From the IMG/VR virus record IMGVR_UViG_3300013131_000249, positions 1 to 23,384 of that record: a stretch of DNA of 23,384 nt. One strand, 5' to 3'. The position numbers were made by a program, and so were the translations under genes. The DNA comes from a virus. Shown here piece after piece: positions 22,780 through 23,384 of the stretch. The notes under the pieces were generated by a model. It was not told where the DNA came from. It did no database searches and saw only the letters and a list, made by a program, of their open reading frames with translations. The stretch's first letter is position 1, and each line of letters opens with the position of its first letter.

Positions 22780-22893
22780 TCACTTATTCCAAGGCAGTTT
22801 GGTCGAGACCCACTTCCACAGCGGAGCGCCAATAAGCGCACCTGCTACGAACATGAGAACGGACCACCACATGGTTCCAAGAATGTGTTCCAT
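22780..22893 (-). CDS. 37-residue single-span membrane protein
   Basis: A very short gene: 'MEHILGTMWWSVLMFVAGAL' then 'IGAPLWKWVSTKLPWNK'. Residues 6-26 form one hydrophobic helix, and the C-terminus is basic (three Lys) and Trp-rich, suggesting it faces the cytoplasm. Support for reality: AGGAGA (minus strand of 22901-22906) 7 bases before the ATG, and a CTAAATA box 21 bases before the ATG. It lies 50 bases upstream of gene 46 on the same strand. Function is unknown. A holin or other lysis-timing protein, or an envelope-modifying protein, is possible, but nothing specific shows this. Confidence 0.65.
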   Translation of the reverse strand: MEHILGTMWWSVLMFVAGALIGAPLWKWVSTKLPWNK

Positions 22894-22914
22894 AGGGTGT
22901 TCTCCTTTCAAAGG

Positions 22915-22931
22915 TATTTAGGTCATAAATA
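22915..22931. promoter_or_regulatory. Divergent pair of late promoter boxes in a palindrome
   Basis: TATTTA (22915-22920) and TAAATA (22926-22931) are perfect inverted repeats separated by 5 bases. The minus strand reads CTAAATA (22921 to 22915) toward the membrane protein and gene 46. The plus strand reads CATAAATA (22924-22931) toward the kinase-like gene, 27 bases before its ATG. Confidence 0.55.
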
Positions 22932-22958
22932 GACAGTACTAGCCAAGGAACAAGCCAA

Positions 22959-23384
22959 ATGTATTCAACTCTTTCAGATCTGAGACAAACTCTAGAGGAA
23001 AAACTCCTTATCGTAGGAAATAATAAAAAGTACGGTCAGGTTGTCTTTCTTGCGGGTGGAGCCGGTAGCGGAAAAGGATTCGCAATTTCAAATTTGATCG
23101 GAATGGGAAATCCTCCAAAGATATTTGATCCTGATGCCATGAAGACAGCATTCATTCGGTGGAATACTCAAGCGATGAAGCATCCAGAAATCGCTGCAAT
23201 TTGCAATCCCGATGGCAAACCAACCGAAGACAAACCGTGCATGAAAGACCCAAAGGTCACCGAGAAACTACACGGTGTACTCTTAAGTCTAGGATGGGAT
23301 GACAAGAGTATCAATCAATTTCTCATGACCAAGAGATCTCCTGATCTGTTGCCCAATATCGTATTCGACAGAACTTTCAGAAAC
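22959..23384 (+). CDS. P-loop kinase-like protein (zeta-toxin/NMP-kinase type), cut by window end
   Basis: The 142 residues seen start at the ATG at 22959 (AAGGAA lies at 22945-22950) and the frame is open to the window end, so the protein is incomplete. 'VVFLAGGAGSGKGFAISNL' (28-46) is a Walker A loop after a beta strand. Gly follows the Lys, as in nucleotide kinases (G-K-G-T), though here Phe replaces Thr. 'KIFDPDAMK' could be the acidic strand and substrate region, and 'LPNIVFDRTFRN' a second strand with the Asp after it. This type resembles zeta-toxin/AAA-33 kinases found in many T4-like phages. Likely a small-molecule or polynucleotide kinase; substrate is unknown. Confidence 0.7.
   Translation, partial: MYSTLSDLRQTLEEKLLIVGNNKKYGQVVFLAGGAGSGKGFAISNLIGMGNPPKIFDPDAMKTAFIRWNTQAMKHPEIAAICNPDGKPTEDKPCMKDPKVTEKLHGVLLSLGWDDKSINQFLMTKRSPDLLPNIVFDRTFRN

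Noticed and set aside
22959-23384. Reading the kinase-like gene as a toxin of a toxin-antitoxin pair
   Set aside because: The zeta-like P-loop is present but no antitoxin gene is next to it on the same strand, the protein is incomplete, and such kinases are common in T4-like phages without a toxin role.
1-23384. tRNA genes, CRISPR arrays, insertion sequences, integrase or attachment sites
   Set aside because: I looked for cloverleaf-like segments, regularly spaced repeats, transposase or integrase motifs and long direct repeats and saw none; gaps between genes are all under 100 bases.

Overview
This window is a 23.4 kb piece of a T4-like myovirus genome (tailed dsDNA phage, class Caudoviricetes). 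The evidence is a contiguous set of recognisable T4-type genes: tail sheath (18), tail tube (19), portal (20), prohead protease (21), scaffold (22), major capsid protein (23), uvsY, uvsW, late sigma factor (55), and the recombination nuclease subunits 47 and 46. Several proteins resemble types common in marine T4-like phages more than T4 itself: small Sm/SH3-like proteins, paired prohead proteins with a shared N-terminal motif, and tube-fold paralogs after gene 23. The host cannot be read from the sequence with certainty. A dockerin/EF-hand doublet of the kind very abundant in Planctomycetes occurs in the largest gene, which is a weak host hint or a sign of gene transfer.

Layout. Positions 1-8996 (+) form the head/tail block: the C-terminal part of the sheath, tube, portal, two prohead-core-like proteins sharing an N-terminal motif, two unknown small proteins, protease, scaffold and major capsid protein. 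A strong hairpin terminator follows gene 23. Positions 9075-11214 (+) hold two overlapping tube-fold paralogs and a ParB-like protein whose first residues look like a T4 capsid-targeting sequence. Positions 11245-15376 (+) hold uvsY, uvsW, a small Sm-like protein, sigma factor 55 and gene 47, mostly overlapping and with several non-ATG starts. Positions 15418-20673 (+) are one giant gene of 1751 codons with a chymotrypsin-like protease domain and a dockerin doublet, preceded by its own late promoter and a start-codon hairpin. A small Sm-like gene then runs tail-to-tail into gene 46 on the minus strand. A 37-residue membrane protein (-) and a P-loop kinase-like gene (+, cut by the window edge) diverge from a palindromic pair of late-promoter boxes.

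How it works together. A sequence CTAAATA, close to the T4 late -10 box TATAAATA, occurs at six places. All six are in the short gaps between genes, and five are suitably oriented in front of a gene. With sigma factor gp55 encoded here, these are the probable late promoters. Genes 20-23 and the core proteins build the prohead, which gp21 then matures; matching cleavage sites are visible in gp23 and at the N-terminus of the ParB-like protein. Genes 18 and 19 and the paralogs build the tail. uvsY, uvsW and 46/47 run recombination-dependent replication. The most unusual content is the giant protease-dockerin gene, inserted as a late unit between the two subunits of the normally clustered 46/47 nuclease, with gene 46 inverted.
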